Shown piece by piece: positions 8,543 to 19,536 of a stretch of 64,000 nt of DNA. The stretch is from assembly GCA_022841915.1 (NCBI GenBank), contig JALHQN010000004.1, positions 62,001-126,000 on the forward strand, read 5' to 3'. Position 1 is the first letter of the stretch. Each line of letters starts with the position of its first letter. Under the pieces are notes generated by a model. The model saw only the letters and a program-made list of their open reading frames with translations. It searched no databases and was not told the DNA's origin. This stretch comes from Burkholderiales bacterium (GTDB taxonomy: Bacteria; Pseudomonadota; Gammaproteobacteria; Burkholderiales; WYBJ01). The position numbers and the translations under genes are program-made.

Positions 8543-9925
8543 ATGGAAAACGGTTATGCACGGGCAGAGGCGGGCAAGCTGCCCGGCGTGGGCGCGTATC
8601 GAGAGTCGCGCAGTCTGACCGAGGCGCTGGACAACGTGCTGAGTGCCACGCGCCGGCGCTGGAACAAGGCCCGAGGGCATGCTGGGCCGACAGCGGTCGA
8701 GTCTGCCGATAGCGCGAAGCTGCGTGAAGCATTTCACGTTTTCGTCGATGCCGCCGATCGGCTCGAAGACACGTATTCGAACCTGCGCTCGCGCGTCGAG
8801 GAGCTTTCGAACCAGCTGGCGCAGGCCAACGGTGAACTCACCCGGCAGCTCCAGGACAAGCAGTCGCTGGCCGAGCGGCAGGCCGCGTTGTTGGCAGCCC
8901 TGCCTGCGGGTGTCCTCGTCGTCGATACGAACGGCATCGTGCGCGAGGCCAATGCGGTGGCGCTCGAGCTCTTCGGCCTCGATTTGGTTGGTAAGCACTG
9001 GCATTTAGTGAAAGCCTCTCTTGTTAGTGCCGGGACTCCATTCGAATGGGAGACCAGCGAGGGCTGTCCGCGGCGGTTGAACGTCCAGGAAGTCACGGAT
9101 GAGCGCGGCGGGCGCATCGTTCTGCTCAACGACATCACCGAAGCGCACGAGGCTCGCGTCTTGCAGGAGCGCAACGAACGACTCGCCACGATGGGAGAAA
9201 TGACCGCGCGTGTGGCCCATCAACTGCGCACCCCGCTCGCCACGGCGATGCTCTACGCGAGCCAACTCGAGCGCAGCGATCTGACGCAGGCCGAACGTGC
9301 CGGACTGGGCGACCGGATCCTCTCCCGCTTGCGCTCCCTGGAGCGGGTCTCGCGCGAGATGCTGCGCTTCGTGCGCGGCGAACGAGCCAACGAGCAGTCC
9401 ATCGAAGTCAGTGCGCTGCTGAGCGAAGCCGCTCAAGTCATGGAGCCGCTCATGGCTGCCCGCGGCATCGCCTTCATGTGCGAAGACCACACGGCCGGTG
9501 CGATCCTCCTCGGCGATCGGCGCGGGCTCGCGGCCGCTCTGCTCAGCTTGCTGGAGAACGCGGCGCAGGCCACCAGCCAAGGCGGCAAGGTGCGCATATG
9601 CGGCATGGCCAACAGCCTGCACGTGCGCATTCAGGTGAGCGACAGCGGCAGCGGAATTGCGCACGATGTCTTGCCGCACCTGTTCGAGCCCTTCTACAGC
9701 ACCCGTGTGGACGGCACCGGGCTCGGTCTGGCCATCGTCAAGAGCGTGGTGGAGGCCCACGGCGGAAGCATCGACGTCGATTCCTCCGAGCACACGGGCA
9801 CCAGTTTCACCATCACGCTGCCGTGCTCCAACGAGGCCAGGCCCGCGGCGGCCTCGGTGTCGGCATGTTCCCTGGACGGGTGCGCTGGCGCTGTCGACCG
9901 GGCGCTGAGTCGGGAGGCAGCATAA
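8543..9925 (+). CDS. fleS: Flagellar two-component sensor kinase, FleS/FlrB type
   Basis: 460 residues from the ATG at 8543, with GGGAG upstream. There is no signal peptide or membrane helix, so it is a soluble kinase. In order: N-terminal segment, a coiled coil (about 75-115), a PAS domain (about 116-200), a HisKA domain with phospho-acceptor His226 in VAHQLRTPLA, and an ATPase domain with the N-box (LLENAAQAT) and G-boxes (DSGSGI, GTGLGLAIVKS). This is the FleS/FlrB/AtoS-like design. The next gene, two bases downstream, is its likely partner. In the FleSR/FlrBC pathway such a kinase turns on mid-class, sigma-54-dependent flagellar genes. Confidence 0.9.
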   Translation: MENGYARAEAGKLPGVGAYRESRSLTEALDNVLSATRRRWNKARGHAGPTAVESADSAKLREAFHVFVDAADRLEDTYSNLRSRVEELSNQLAQANGELTRQLQDKQSLAERQAALLAALPAGVLVVDTNGIVREANAVALELFGLDLVGKHWHLVKASLVSAGTPFEWETSEGCPRRLNVQEVTDERGGRIVLLNDITEAHEARVLQERNERLATMGEMTARVAHQLRTPLATAMLYASQLERSDLTQAERAGLGDRILSRLRSLERVSREMLRFVRGERANEQSIEVSALLSEAAQVMEPLMAARGIAFMCEDHTAGAILLGDRRGLAAALLSLLENAAQATSQGGKVRICGMANSLHVRIQVSDSGSGIAHDVLPHLFEPFYSTRVDGTGLGLAIVKSVVEAHGGSIDVDSSEHTGTSFTITLPCSNEARPAAASVSACSLDGCAGAVDRALSREAA

Positions 9926-9927
9926 GC

Positions 9928-11229
<1,302 letters not shown>

Positions 11230-11304
11230 GGCATGGCCGCGGGTCGGGCGCCTCGGGCAAGGAATCTCTGAATCAGGATAGCGGCAGACGCGGAGACGAC
11301 AACG

Positions 11305-11643
11305 ATGGAAATCAACACCAAAGTCGATCAACTGCTGGGGCAGATGCGCACCGCGCAAAGCTTGGCGTCGAAGCTGACAGCGCGAGTCGGCAGGGACGCC
11401 GCGGTGGACGGCGCCACCAAGCCCGACTTCGCGGCTGCGCTCAAGGCGTCGATCGATCAGGTCGCGACGGCCCAGAGCAAGGCCCAGGGTCTGACGCAGG
11501 ACTTCGAACTGGGCAAGCCCGGGGTGCAGCTGCATGACGTCATGATCAACATGTCGAAGGCGAGCGTGCAGTTCCAGCAGATGGTGCAGGTGCGCAACAA
11601 GTTGGTATCGGCGTATCAGGACATCATGAACATGCACGTGTAG
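11305..11643 (+). CDS. fliE: Flagellar hook-basal body protein FliE
   Basis: 112 residues, the usual size. The C-terminal half (VQLHDVMINMSKASVQFQQMVQVRNKLVSAYQDIMNM) carries the conserved helical FliE region; it is described here only by its ends at about residues 74-110. FliE joins the MS-ring to the proximal rod and is an early export substrate. It lies 75 bases after fleR on the same strand and is separated from fliF, with which it often shares an operon. The stop codon lies inside a perfect inverted repeat. Confidence 0.95.
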   Translation: MEINTKVDQLLGQMRTAQSLASKLTARVGRDAAVDGATKPDFAAALKASIDQVATAQSKAQGLTQDFELGKPGVQLHDVMINMSKASVQFQQMVQVRNKLVSAYQDIMNMHV

Positions 11644-11654
11644 ACACGTGCATG
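11631..11654 (+). terminator. Perfect hairpin spanning the fliE stop codon
   Basis: CATGCACGTGT, two bases, then ACACGTGCATG: eleven-base perfect arms that include the last codons and stop of fliE. There is no T-tract, so it may act as a 3'-end stabiliser or a weak terminator. A second nested hairpin follows at 11734-11765. Confidence 0.5.
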
Positions 11655-11733
11655 TCGCAGCGATGATCGTCTTCGCCGTTGTCGCAACCCGGGCGGAGCC
11701 AAAGGGCTGCCGATCTGTTCGTCATGGATTCCT

Positions 11734-11765
11734 GTTCGCACCCAGTCTTGGGTGTTCTTGCGAAC
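11734..11765. repeat. Nested inverted repeat downstream of fliE
   Basis: An inner perfect stem CACCCA-GTCT-TGGGTG lies within an outer perfect stem GTTCGC/GCGAAC. It sits in the 214-base gap after fliE, in which I see no gene. It could be a transcription terminator or a structured RNA 3' end. No T-tract follows. Confidence 0.35.
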
Positions 11766-11857
11766 GCATGCGCAAGGGTGACTTGGCCGCCACAAAGGCT
11801 TGCCGCGGATCGGTGGACTTCGCGGTGGTTGGTGGTCCAGCCTGACGGCACCGCGAG

Positions 11858-12424
11858 ATGAGACACGAAGTCCTGCCCGCGGGCCTGCCGCCAGCTTTGG
11901 CTAGTCTCCAGGCGCCGTGCTATCTGCACCATCCTCCAGCCTGGAAATTCCGGACGCTGCTCGCTGTGGCGCTGCTCCTCGTGATAGGTGGGATGGCCTT
12001 CGTCGCGTGGTGCGCGTTGCGCGGCGATGCTGGAACCGACGAGTTGCTGCTGACCGCCATGCTGCTTCCATTCCTCGGTCTGCTCCTTCGGCCTTCAGTG
12101 TGGCGGTTGCCGATCTCGCTGGCGGTCGACACACGAGGGTTGCATTTCCTCGGCTCCGATCCGCGCGGTTCGCCGGTGTTCGTGCCCTGGTCCGACATCG
12201 GTCCGACGACGATCGAACGTGTCTCATCCGAGGGCAGAACCGTCGTGCTCACGATCGCCGATGGCTCCTCGTTCTGGGACGCAGCCAAGCAGTCGCATTT
12301 CAACTGGCTATTGCTCGGAGCTGTCGATGCCGAGGGGCGAAGACGGCTGATCATCGGCAGTCAGGGCATCGCACCAGAAGTGACTCAGGCAGCGGTCGAA
12401 AGCCTGCGATCCGGCGAGACATGA
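11858..12424 (+). CDS. Conserved membrane protein of unknown function
   Basis: 188 residues. Two hydrophobic segments (about residues 31-51 and 62-80) are separated by a short loop, followed by a soluble domain of about 105 residues with alternating strands (ISLAVDTRGLHFLGSD, PVFVPWSDI, RTVVLTIADG). This layout, two helices and then a PH-like beta-rich domain, is seen in many small bacterial membrane proteins of unknown role; the fold assignment is an inference. The ribosome site is weak. It stands alone between the flagellar and metal-efflux genes and nothing nearby points to a function. Confidence 0.6.
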   Translation: MRHEVLPAGLPPALASLQAPCYLHHPPAWKFRTLLAVALLLVIGGMAFVAWCALRGDAGTDELLLTAMLLPFLGLLLRPSVWRLPISLAVDTRGLHFLGSDPRGSPVFVPWSDIGPTTIERVSSEGRTVVLTIADGSSFWDAAKQSHFNWLLLGAVDAEGRRRLIIGSQGIAPEVTQAAVESLRSGET

Positions 12425-12790
12425 TGCATGGGTGTTTGGCCATGCTGGGTCGGCGCGAGATGGCGATACGGTCTGCCAGGCGCTCTGCGAACGCTTCACC
12501 GGTGCTGAACGCTGGGTTCGATGCCGGAGCGCAAGAGTCGGACGAAATGGAAGAACTTGTGGCGACACTTAGCGAAGCAGCATCGGAACGCGAGGTGGTG
12601 CGGGATTCGACACGCCGATGCTCTTCGTTCGAATCCTCCCGCAGGCGTCTGCAATGACGGCTCGGGCGCATGAAGTAACGATGCTTGATGGCGTGCGGAT
12701 CTCGATGGCGAACTGCCCGCCGATCCCGGCAAGAAACACGGCGCGGTGTCGTCATCGGATCGAATCGAGCCTGCGCTATACTCCTCGCCC
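12425..12790. other. Intergenic region before the metal-efflux locus
   Basis: 366 bases without a gene I can support; open frames here are Arg/Ser-rich and overlap each other. Near its end TATACT (12777-12782) is a good -10 element, with no clear -35, only nine bases before the ATG at 12791. Confidence 0.4.
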
Positions 12791-13144
12791 ATGAAACGTG
12801 TCTTCGCGATCGTGACGCTCGTGGTCTGCCTGGTGTGGCAGGCGGTGGCGCTCGCGTATTTCGGCGGCCCGGGCGTCATGGTCTCGGGCGATGCCAGCCA
12901 TGCACACATGCACCTGCACATGCAGTCGCATCACCATGATGCCGATGGGGCGGTTGCGTTCGACGACTCCCTGGCCTCGTACCTGCACATGACCTTCGAT
13001 TCCGGGACCACGGCCACCATGGTGTCCCTGCAGCCGCTTCAGCTTTTGCGCACGGCCGATGCGGCGCCACGCGCCTCGCCGGACGATACGCGCGCTTCGC
13101 CCTTCGTCGAGGGGCCCTTGCGTCCTCCCCGATCCCCCGTCTGA
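12791..13144 (+). CDS. Small His-rich exported protein, CzcI-like
   Basis: 117 residues. A signal-peptide-like start (MKRVFAIVTLVVCLVWQAVA) is followed by a His/Met-rich cluster HAHMHLHMQSHHHD (about residues 38-51), suited to metal binding, and a C-terminus ending in PLRPPRSPV. Small His-rich proteins with a proline/arginine tail (CzcI type) often precede czcCBA loci and are thought to sense or buffer metal in the periplasm. Here an outer membrane factor gene starts 132 bases downstream. No Shine-Dalgarno is visible before the ATG, and the -10-like TATACT would give an almost leaderless message. CzcI-like is by layout, not confirmed homology. Confidence 0.6.
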   Translation: MKRVFAIVTLVVCLVWQAVALAYFGGPGVMVSGDASHAHMHLHMQSHHHDADGAVAFDDSLASYLHMTFDSGTTATMVSLQPLQLLRTADAAPRASPDDTRASPFVEGPLRPPRSPV

Positions 13145-13275
13145 TCGCCTAGGGACCAGTCCGTCCGCAGGATGGCGCTGGTTCCAAGCGCGCTCGGTGG
13201 CACGGCCGACTTTTCGAGCCTCATCCGTCGGACCGGCACCTTGCGCCCTCGAAGATCGCAATCAGCGGGGCCAAT

Positions 13276-14547
13276 GTGAACCTCTTTTCGAGAGCGGCCG
13301 CCTGCATGCTGGCAGGCGGCATGGTATGGAGCAGTCTTTGCGGCGCAGAATCGGGCGCAATGCCCGGTGCATCGCCGCTTGCGAGTCCGGAACGATACGA
13401 ATACGCCCCGACGTTGCCTGCGGCTGTCGAGGCAGCGTGGCAGCGCGCCACGATTGCGCGCGAAGCGGAGGCGATGCAGATGCGGGCAACGGCCGACAAG
13501 GAGGCTGTCCGCAGGCCCTGGGCGGCGCCGCCCTCCATCGAAGCGATGCATCGCGACGACCGATTGCAGAGCAATGCAGGGCGGCGTGAGACCGAGCTGG
13601 CGATCGCCTGGCCGATGTGGTTGCCGGGGCAGCGTTCGGCCAACGAGGCCATGAGCCAGGCAGGTCTCGACCGCGCCGACAGCAGTGTCCGCGCGGCACG
13701 ATTGCAGGTGGCCGGACTCGTGCGCGAGGGCGCATGGCGGCTGATCGGCGATGCGGCCAACCGCGCCTTGCTCGAGAGGCAGAGCGACGTGCTCCACAAG
13801 CTCTATCTCGATGTGGAGCGACGGGTCAAGGCCGGCGATCTGGCCCGTGCCGACGCGCTGGCGGCACGTGCGCAGTGGCTCGAATCCAGGGCTCGCATCA
13901 GCAGTGCGGAGCAGCGCCTGGACGAATCGCGGATACGATGGCACGAGCTCACCGGGTTGCAGGCAGCGCCCAGCCGTCAAGCCATGACCGAGTCGATCGA
14001 TTCGACGACGGCTCGCGCCGATCACCCCCGACTCGATGATGCCGGTAAAGGCGTCGAGCATGCGCGGCGGCGCTGGGACGTCGTGCGTGCATCGACGCGT
14101 GAACCGCCGGAACTCAAGCTGGGTGTGAGGCAAGATGTTTCCGGCGGCGCGGGCGGTTCGCACAACAGTCTGCAGGTGGGGGTGCGCATCCCTTTCGCGA
14201 CGCTGGACCGCAACCGACCGCTCGAAGCGGCTGCGATCGGCGATCTCGCGGTGGCCCAGGCGGTCGAGCAAAGGTTGCGTCAGCAACTGCAAGCCGATGC
14301 GAGCGCCGCGCACGTCGCGCTCTCGTCGGCGGAGCAGCAGCTTCTGGTCGAGCAGGAGCGAGCGAAGCTGCTTCGCGAGCGCGCACAACTGATCGATCGA
14401 TCGTTTCGCGCCGGAGAAAGCGCGCTGCCTGAATTGCTCAGGGCGATGGATACGGCCTCTCAGGCCGAGGCGGCTGCCCTGCGTCAGGCCATCGTTCTGG
14501 AACACTCTCGCGCTCGTCTGCAACAAGCCATCGGAGTCTTGCCATGA
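13276..14547 (+). CDS. Heavy-metal efflux outer membrane factor, CzcC-like
   Basis: 423 residues from a GTG at 13276 (GCGGGG upstream); the ATG at 13318 is an alternative start. A signal peptide is followed by two repeats of long, Ala/Arg/Glu-rich helices, each with a short strand region, as in TolC-family outer membrane factors. It would form the outer-membrane channel and periplasmic tunnel of a tripartite efflux pump with the fusion protein and RND pump downstream. Its stop overlaps the next start by four bases. The metal carried cannot be read from this gene. Confidence 0.88.
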   Translation: MNLFSRAAACMLAGGMVWSSLCGAESGAMPGASPLASPERYEYAPTLPAAVEAAWQRATIAREAEAMQMRATADKEAVRRPWAAPPSIEAMHRDDRLQSNAGRRETELAIAWPMWLPGQRSANEAMSQAGLDRADSSVRAARLQVAGLVREGAWRLIGDAANRALLERQSDVLHKLYLDVERRVKAGDLARADALAARAQWLESRARISSAEQRLDESRIRWHELTGLQAAPSRQAMTESIDSTTARADHPRLDDAGKGVEHARRRWDVVRASTREPPELKLGVRQDVSGGAGGSHNSLQVGVRIPFATLDRNRPLEAAAIGDLAVAQAVEQRLRQQLQADASAAHVALSSAEQQLLVEQERAKLLRERAQLIDRSFRAGESALPELLRAMDTASQAEAAALRQAIVLEHSRARLQQAIGVLP

Positions 14548-15167
14548 GAAATGCGGTGTCAGTGGGGTTGCGAGCTTGCGTCGCCCTCGCGTTCATAAGC
14601 TTGATGTCTGCGGCGGCATCTTCGTTCGCCGGTCCGGGTGCGCACGGTCCGGACGGTGAGCATCTGGATCCCGCAGGTGCGGTGACGGCAGCGAAGAGCG
14701 CCCAGCCCCGGTTCGAGGCGGCAACCGAGCTTTTCGAACTGGTCGCCGTGCTGGCCGGTAGCGAACTGTCGATGCTCATCGACCGTTTCGAGAGCAACGC
14801 GCCGATACTTGAGGCTCGTGTCGAGGTTGAAGCGGCGGGCCGCAAGGCCGAGGCCAAGTTTCACGCGGATCACGGCGACTACACCGTCGATGATCCCGCT
14901 TTCATTGCCGCGCTCAGCCAACCCGGGGAACATGCCGTGGTGATTTCCATCGTGTCCGGCGACGACAGCGATCTGCTGAACGGCACCTTGGTGGTGGCCG
15001 AGTCGCGCGTTTCGGCGTCGTCTGCCGGGCACGGTCACGATCACGACCGCGTGTTCGAGCGGACGGTGTGGATTGCTCTCGGCGCCGCCGCGTTGGCAGC
15101 GGGGCTGGTTTTCCTCTGGCGGCGCCGCAGGCGGGTAGCGAGCGTGCAAAGGGGGGCAGCACAATGA
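14544..15167 (+). CDS. Membrane-anchored periplasmic protein of the metal RND operon
   Basis: 207 residues. A signal peptide (to about residue 29) is followed at once by GPGAHGPDGEHLD, the same motif found at the mature N-terminus of the next protein. The middle part is a beta-rich periplasmic domain; the C-terminus has a His-containing GHGHDHD segment, one membrane helix (about 172-190) and an Arg-rich tail. It overlaps both neighbours by ATGA, so it is translated with the pump. It may present metal to the fusion protein, but I know of no established function and the role is inference. Confidence 0.7.
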   Translation: MRNAVSVGLRACVALAFISLMSAAASSFAGPGAHGPDGEHLDPAGAVTAAKSAQPRFEAATELFELVAVLAGSELSMLIDRFESNAPILEARVEVEAAGRKAEAKFHADHGDYTVDDPAFIAALSQPGEHAVVISIVSGDDSDLLNGTLVVAESRVSASSAGHGHDHDRVFERTVWIALGAAALAAGLVFLWRRRRRVASVQRGAAQ

Positions 15168-16321
15168 GGAATCATCGCTGGATCGGACACGAGGCAATCC
15201 GCCGCGCAATGCGTCTTGCACTGGTGTTCCTGTCGATGCTCGTCGCGACTGCGCATGCCGGCCCGGGCGCTCACGGTCCGGATGGGGAACACCTCGATAG
15301 CCCGTCGGGGGCGGCGGCACCCGGCGGGCTGAGACGACTGCCCGACGGCAGCGTCAGTGTCCCCAAGCTTTCTCAGCGTCGCATGGAGGTCAGGACGGTG
15401 CTGGCGAAGGCATCCGAGTCGGCTGCGACGGTCGAACTCCCGGCACGGGTGGTCGTCGATCCCAATGCCAGCGGGCGCGTACAGGCGACGCACGGCGGCC
15501 GCGTCGAAGCGGGCCCTCGGGGCCTGCCTTTGGCGGGACAAAACGTTCGCCGGGGCGATGTTCTCGCCTACGTGCGGCATCACCCGGAGCCGTACGCCCT
15601 CGGCAATCAGCAGGCGCAGCTTGCCGAGTTGCGCGCCCAGCGCCAGTTGGCCGAGCAGCGATCGAAGCGGCTGGCCGAACTGGAAGGCACGGTGCCCAGA
15701 AAGGAGATCGAAACGGCCCGCGCCGAAGCCCAAGCCTTGGCGGAGCGCGAGCGCAGCATCGGCGCGAGCCTCTCCATGCGCGAAGCTTTGGTTGCGCCCG
15801 TGTCAGGTGTCATCGCGCGAGCCGAGGTCGCCCTGGGTCAGGTGATCGATGCCAGGGATGTTCTCTTCGAAATCATCGCCCCGGGCCGGATGCTCGTCGA
15901 AGCCGCGACGGCAGATCCCGGCTTGGCGCCACGAATCGCATCGGCATCGCTGCCGAGTGCACCCGAGGCATCGCTCAGGTTCATCGGTGCGGCGCGAGTC
16001 CTGCGTGAGGGCATGCTGCCACTGACTTTCGCGATCGACGCCAAGCCGGGCGCTGCCTTGCCGCTGGCCATCGGACAATCCGTGACGCTGATCGTGTCGA
16101 TGCGCGAGCGCACTCAGGGTTATGTGCTTCCGGCGCGAGCCATCGTGCGCAATCCCGCCAACGAGCCGGTCGTCTGGATCAAGTCGGGGGCCGAGCGCTT
16201 CATTCCTCAGCCCGTGCAATTCAAGACGGTCGATGCGAACACTGTCGTCGTCACGCAAGGCCTGGGGGCCGACAATCGTGTCGTCGTGCAGGGCGCGTCC
16301 CTCATCGCGCAGATCCGCTGA
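15164..16321 (+). CDS. Heavy-metal efflux membrane fusion protein, CzcB-like
   Basis: 385 residues from the ATG at 15164, which overlaps the preceding stop; GGGGGG lies upstream. A signal peptide (to about residue 32) is followed by GPGAHGPDGEHLD, then the RND adaptor layout: lipoyl-like half, helical hairpin rich in Ala/Gln/Glu/Arg (about 140-205), second lipoyl half (ALVAPVSGVIARAEVALGQ), and beta-barrel and membrane-proximal domains. It bridges the inner-membrane RND pump and the outer membrane factor. The His/Asp motif near the N-terminus probably binds metal. Confidence 0.9.
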   Translation: MRNHRWIGHEAIRRAMRLALVFLSMLVATAHAGPGAHGPDGEHLDSPSGAAAPGGLRRLPDGSVSVPKLSQRRMEVRTVLAKASESAATVELPARVVVDPNASGRVQATHGGRVEAGPRGLPLAGQNVRRGDVLAYVRHHPEPYALGNQQAQLAELRAQRQLAEQRSKRLAELEGTVPRKEIETARAEAQALAERERSIGASLSMREALVAPVSGVIARAEVALGQVIDARDVLFEIIAPGRMLVEAATADPGLAPRIASASLPSAPEASLRFIGAARVLREGMLPLTFAIDAKPGAALPLAIGQSVTLIVSMRERTQGYVLPARAIVRNPANEPVVWIKSGAERFIPQPVQFKTVDANTVVVTQGLGADNRVVVQGASLIAQIR

Positions 16322-16333
16322 GCGAGCGACAGC

Positions 16334-19300
16334 ATGTTCAACTGGATCGTCCGCTACAGCCTGCAGAACCGCCTCTTCGTGCTCGCGGTGGCGAGCATGC
16401 TCATGGTCTACGGGGCCTTGACCGCCCTGCGAACGCCGATCGATGTATTCCCGAATCTGGACAAGCCGCTCGTGACGGTGCTCACCGAGGCGGGCGGGAT
16501 GGCGCCCGAGGAGGTCGAGCAGCTCGTGACTTTTCCGATCGAGACCGCGCTCAACGGCATGCCGGGGGTGAGTCGGGTGCGCTCGACTTCGGGCGTGGGG
16601 CTGTCGATCGTCTATGCCGAGTTCGATTGGGGCACCGACGTCTATCGCAATCGGCAGCTGGTGGCCGAGCGTCTGGCGCTCATCCGCGAACGCCTGCCCG
16701 CAGACATCACGCCGATGATGGGCCCGGTGTCCTCCATCATGGGCGAGATCATGCTGATCGCGTTGCCCCTGCAGCGGGGCAACGGTGCTGGCGAGGGGAT
16801 CTCGCCGATGCAGGCGCGGGAGTACGCGGATTTCGTGTTGCGGCCGCGGCTATTGTCGATCCCGGGCGTATCGCAGGCGATCCCGATCGGCGGAGATGTT
16901 CGAACACTGCGCGTCGCACCGGATACGGCGCGCATGGCTCAGTTCGGCGTGTCGCTCACGCAGGTGGAACGCGCGCTCTCGGGCTATGCAAGCAACGCCG
17001 GCGGCGGCTTCGTCGATCTCAACAGCCGCGAGTATCTGATCCGGCACCTCGGCCGCTCCAACCGTCTCGAAGATCTCGCCGGGGTCGCGGTGGCCTGGAA
17101 GGACGGTCGCCCGATCCTGCTGGAACAGGTGGCGACGGTTGCCTTCGCTCCCGGACTCAAGCGTGGCGACGCAGGCTACAACGGTCTGCCTGCGGTCATC
17201 CTCAGCGTGCAAAAGCAGCCTGGGGCGGACACGGTCGAGCTCACGGCAGTGATCGAAGCGGCCTTGTCCGATCTCAAACCGAGCTTGCCCGAGGGCATGG
17301 CAGAGCCGAGGGTGCTCTTTCGCCAGGCCGACTTCATCCAGGCCTCGATTGCCAATGTATCGGGTGCGCTGCGCGATGGCGCCATCATGGTGGCCATCGT
17401 GCTCTTCGCCTTCTTGATGTCGGTGAGGACGACGCTCATATCGCTCGTTGCGATTCCGCTGTCTCTGGCGGTCACCGCGCTCGTCTTTCACTGGCTGGGC
17501 CAGTCGATCAACGTGATGACGCTGGGCGGTCTGGCGATCGCCATCGGCGAACTGGTCGACGATGCGGTGGTCGACGTCGAGAACATCCTGCGGCGGCTCA
17601 AGCAGAACCGGCTGCTGGCTGCGCCGGCGCCTGTCTTCGAAATCGTGCGCCGTGCGAGCGTCGAAGTGCGCTCGGGCATCGTGTATGCCACGGTGATCGT
17701 AGTGCTGGTGTTCGTGCCGCTCTTTGCGCTGCCCGGCATCGAGGGCCGGCTCTTTACCCCGCTCGGTATCGCATACATCGTCTCGATCGCGGCGTCGATG
17801 GTCGTGTCGATGACCGTCACGCCGGTGCTCTGCTATTACCTGTTGCCGACGATGAAGCGCCTCGATCATGGCGACAGTCCGCTCGTGGGCTGGCTCAAAC
17901 GCGTCGATGCCAAGCTGCTCGGCTGGTCGTTCGGGCATGCCAAGAGCCTCGTGGTCGTCACGGTGCTCGCGGTTGCGACGATGGCGGCCACCGTGCCGTT
18001 CTTCGCCCGCGCGTTTCTGCCCGCCTTCAACGAGGGCTCGCTGGTGCTGTCGCTGATGCTCAATCCGGGAACGTCGCTGGCCGAGGCCAATCGCATCGGC
18101 GCCGTGGCCGAGGGGCTCATCCGCGAAGTGCCGGAAGTTCTGCAGGTCGGGCGCCGCACCGGACGCGCCGAACTCGACGAGCATGCCGAGGGCGTGCATT
18201 CCGCCGAGATCGATGTCGATTTGAAGCGCTCGGACCGCAATCGCGAAGAGGTGATGTCGGACATACGTCAACGCCTCGCCGTCCTGCCGGCGCAAGTGGC
18301 GATCGGTCAGCCGATCTCCCATCGCCTCGATCACCTGCTCTCGGGCGTGCGGGCGCAAATCGCGCTCAAGATCTTCGGCGACGACATCGATGCGCTACGC
18401 TCGATCGCCGAGCAGTTGCGCGGCTCGCTCGCCGAGGTGCCCGGTCTGGTCGATCTCACGGTCGAGAAGCAAGTGCTGATTCCGCAAATCGTCGTTCGCC
18501 TCGATCAGCGGCGGGCCGCCCAAGCGGGGCTGTCGCCCGGGGAGGCGATTCGCGTCCTGCAGGCGCTCACGGATGGCGCACACGGCGCGCAGATCATCGA
18601 CGGCGCGCGCCGATACGATCTGGTGCTGCGGTTGCCGGACGACAAGCGCACGCCTCAGGACTTGGGTCGGACCCTCATCGATACGCCCGCGGGGCGCCTG
18701 CCGGTATCGGCAATCGCCACGGTGGAGGAGAACGACGGGCCGAACCAGATCGGGCGTGAGAACGGTCGGCGTCGTATCGTCGTCTATGCGAACACCGACG
18801 GTACCGACCTCGGCCGTGTGGTCGGCGACATCCGGCGTGTCGTCTCCGAACAGGCGCTGCCTGCCGGAACATTCGTCAGCCTGGAGGGCCAGTTCCAGGC
18901 GCAGGAACAGGCCACCAAGCTGATCGCGGGTCTGTCTCTGATCTCGCTCGCCATGATGTTCCTGGTGCTCTACTCGCGTTATCGCTCGGCGGTGTTGGCG
19001 GGCATCGTGATGGCCAACATCCCGCTTGCGCTGATCGGTTCGGTGGCGGCGATGTGGATCGCCGACGTGCAGCTGTCGGTGGCCTCGATGGTCGGTTTCA
19101 TCACCTTGGCCGGCATCGCGACGCGCAATGGCATACTCAAGATCAGCCACTACATCAATCTGTGCAAGTTCGAGCAGGAGACGTTTTCGCAGGCGATGAT
19201 CGTGCGCGGCTCGCTGGAACGCTTGACGCCCGTGCTGATGACGGCGCTGGTCGCGGCTTTCGCGCTCGTGCCGCTGCTGCTGGCCGCCGATGCGCCGGGC

Positions 19301-19474
19301 AAGGAGATACTTCATCCCGTGGCCGTCGTGATCTTCGGCGGTCTCGTGAGTTCGACGCTGCTCGATACGTTGCTTACGCCGATGCTCTATTGGCTGTTCG
19401 GCCGGCGTGCGACCGAGCGACTGCTGTCGCAGACGGACGAGCCTGCCGAGAACGGCATCAGCAACGCGTACTGA
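16334..19474 (+). CDS. Heavy-metal efflux RND transporter, CzcA/CusA family
   Basis: 1046 residues, full length for the HME branch of RND pumps. It begins [20 protein letters not shown], has the conserved [11 protein letters not shown] and [12 protein letters not shown] segments, a first large periplasmic loop, and the TM4 motif [17 protein letters not shown] (about residues 400-416), whose acidic residues carry protons. The second periplasmic loop and the remaining helices follow. It pumps metal cations using the proton gradient. The TM4 motif is not the classic CzcA form (DFG..DGA..VEN), so I do not name a metal. It follows the fusion protein by 12 bases. Confidence 0.93.
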   Translation: MFNWIVRYSLQNRLFVLAVASMLMVYGALTALRTPIDVFPNLDKPLVTVLTEAGGMAPEEVEQLVTFPIETALNGMPGVSRVRSTSGVGLSIVYAEFDWGTDVYRNRQLVAERLALIRERLPADITPMMGPVSSIMGEIMLIALPLQRGNGAGEGISPMQAREYADFVLRPRLLSIPGVSQAIPIGGDVRTLRVAPDTARMAQFGVSLTQVERALSGYASNAGGGFVDLNSREYLIRHLGRSNRLEDLAGVAVAWKDGRPILLEQVATVAFAPGLKRGDAGYNGLPAVILSVQKQPGADTVELTAVIEAALSDLKPSLPEGMAEPRVLFRQADFIQASIANVSGALRDGAIMVAIVLFAFLMSVRTTLISLVAIPLSLAVTALVFHWLGQSINVMTLGGLAIAIGELVDDAVVDVENILRRLKQNRLLAAPAPVFEIVRRASVEVRSGIVYATVIVVLVFVPLFALPGIEGRLFTPLGIAYIVSIAASMVVSMTVTPVLCYYLLPTMKRLDHGDSPLVGWLKRVDAKLLGWSFGHAKSLVVVTVLAVATMAATVPFFARAFLPAFNEGSLVLSLMLNPGTSLAEANRIGAVAEGLIREVPEVLQVGRRTGRAELDEHAEGVHSAEIDVDLKRSDRNREEVMSDIRQRLAVLPAQVAIGQPISHRLDHLLSGVRAQIALKIFGDDIDALRSIAEQLRGSLAEVPGLVDLTVEKQVLIPQIVVRLDQRRAAQAGLSPGEAIRVLQALTDGAHGAQIIDGARRYDLVLRLPDDKRTPQDLGRTLIDTPAGRLPVSAIATVEENDGPNQIGRENGRRRIVVYANTDGTDLGRVVGDIRRVVSEQALPAGTFVSLEGQFQAQEQATKLIAGLSLISLAMMFLVLYSRYRSAVLAGIVMANIPLALIGSVAAMWIADVQLSVASMVGFITLAGIATRNGILKISHYINLCKFEQETFSQAMIVRGSLERLTPVLMTALVAAFALVPLLLAADAPGKEILHPVAVVIFGGLVSSTLLDTLLTPMLYWLFGRRATERLLSQTDEPAENGISNAY

Positions 19475-19536
19475 CCCTAGGGGCTCGAGCGGTGCCGCCT
19501 GTTCAAGTGCGCCGCGTCACGCAGGAGAAACGGATC

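Noticed and set aside
13039-14526. Long minus-strand open frame opposite the outer membrane factor gene
   Set aside because: Arg/His/Pro-rich translation with no family features; it is the antisense of a clear TolC-family gene in high-GC DNA.
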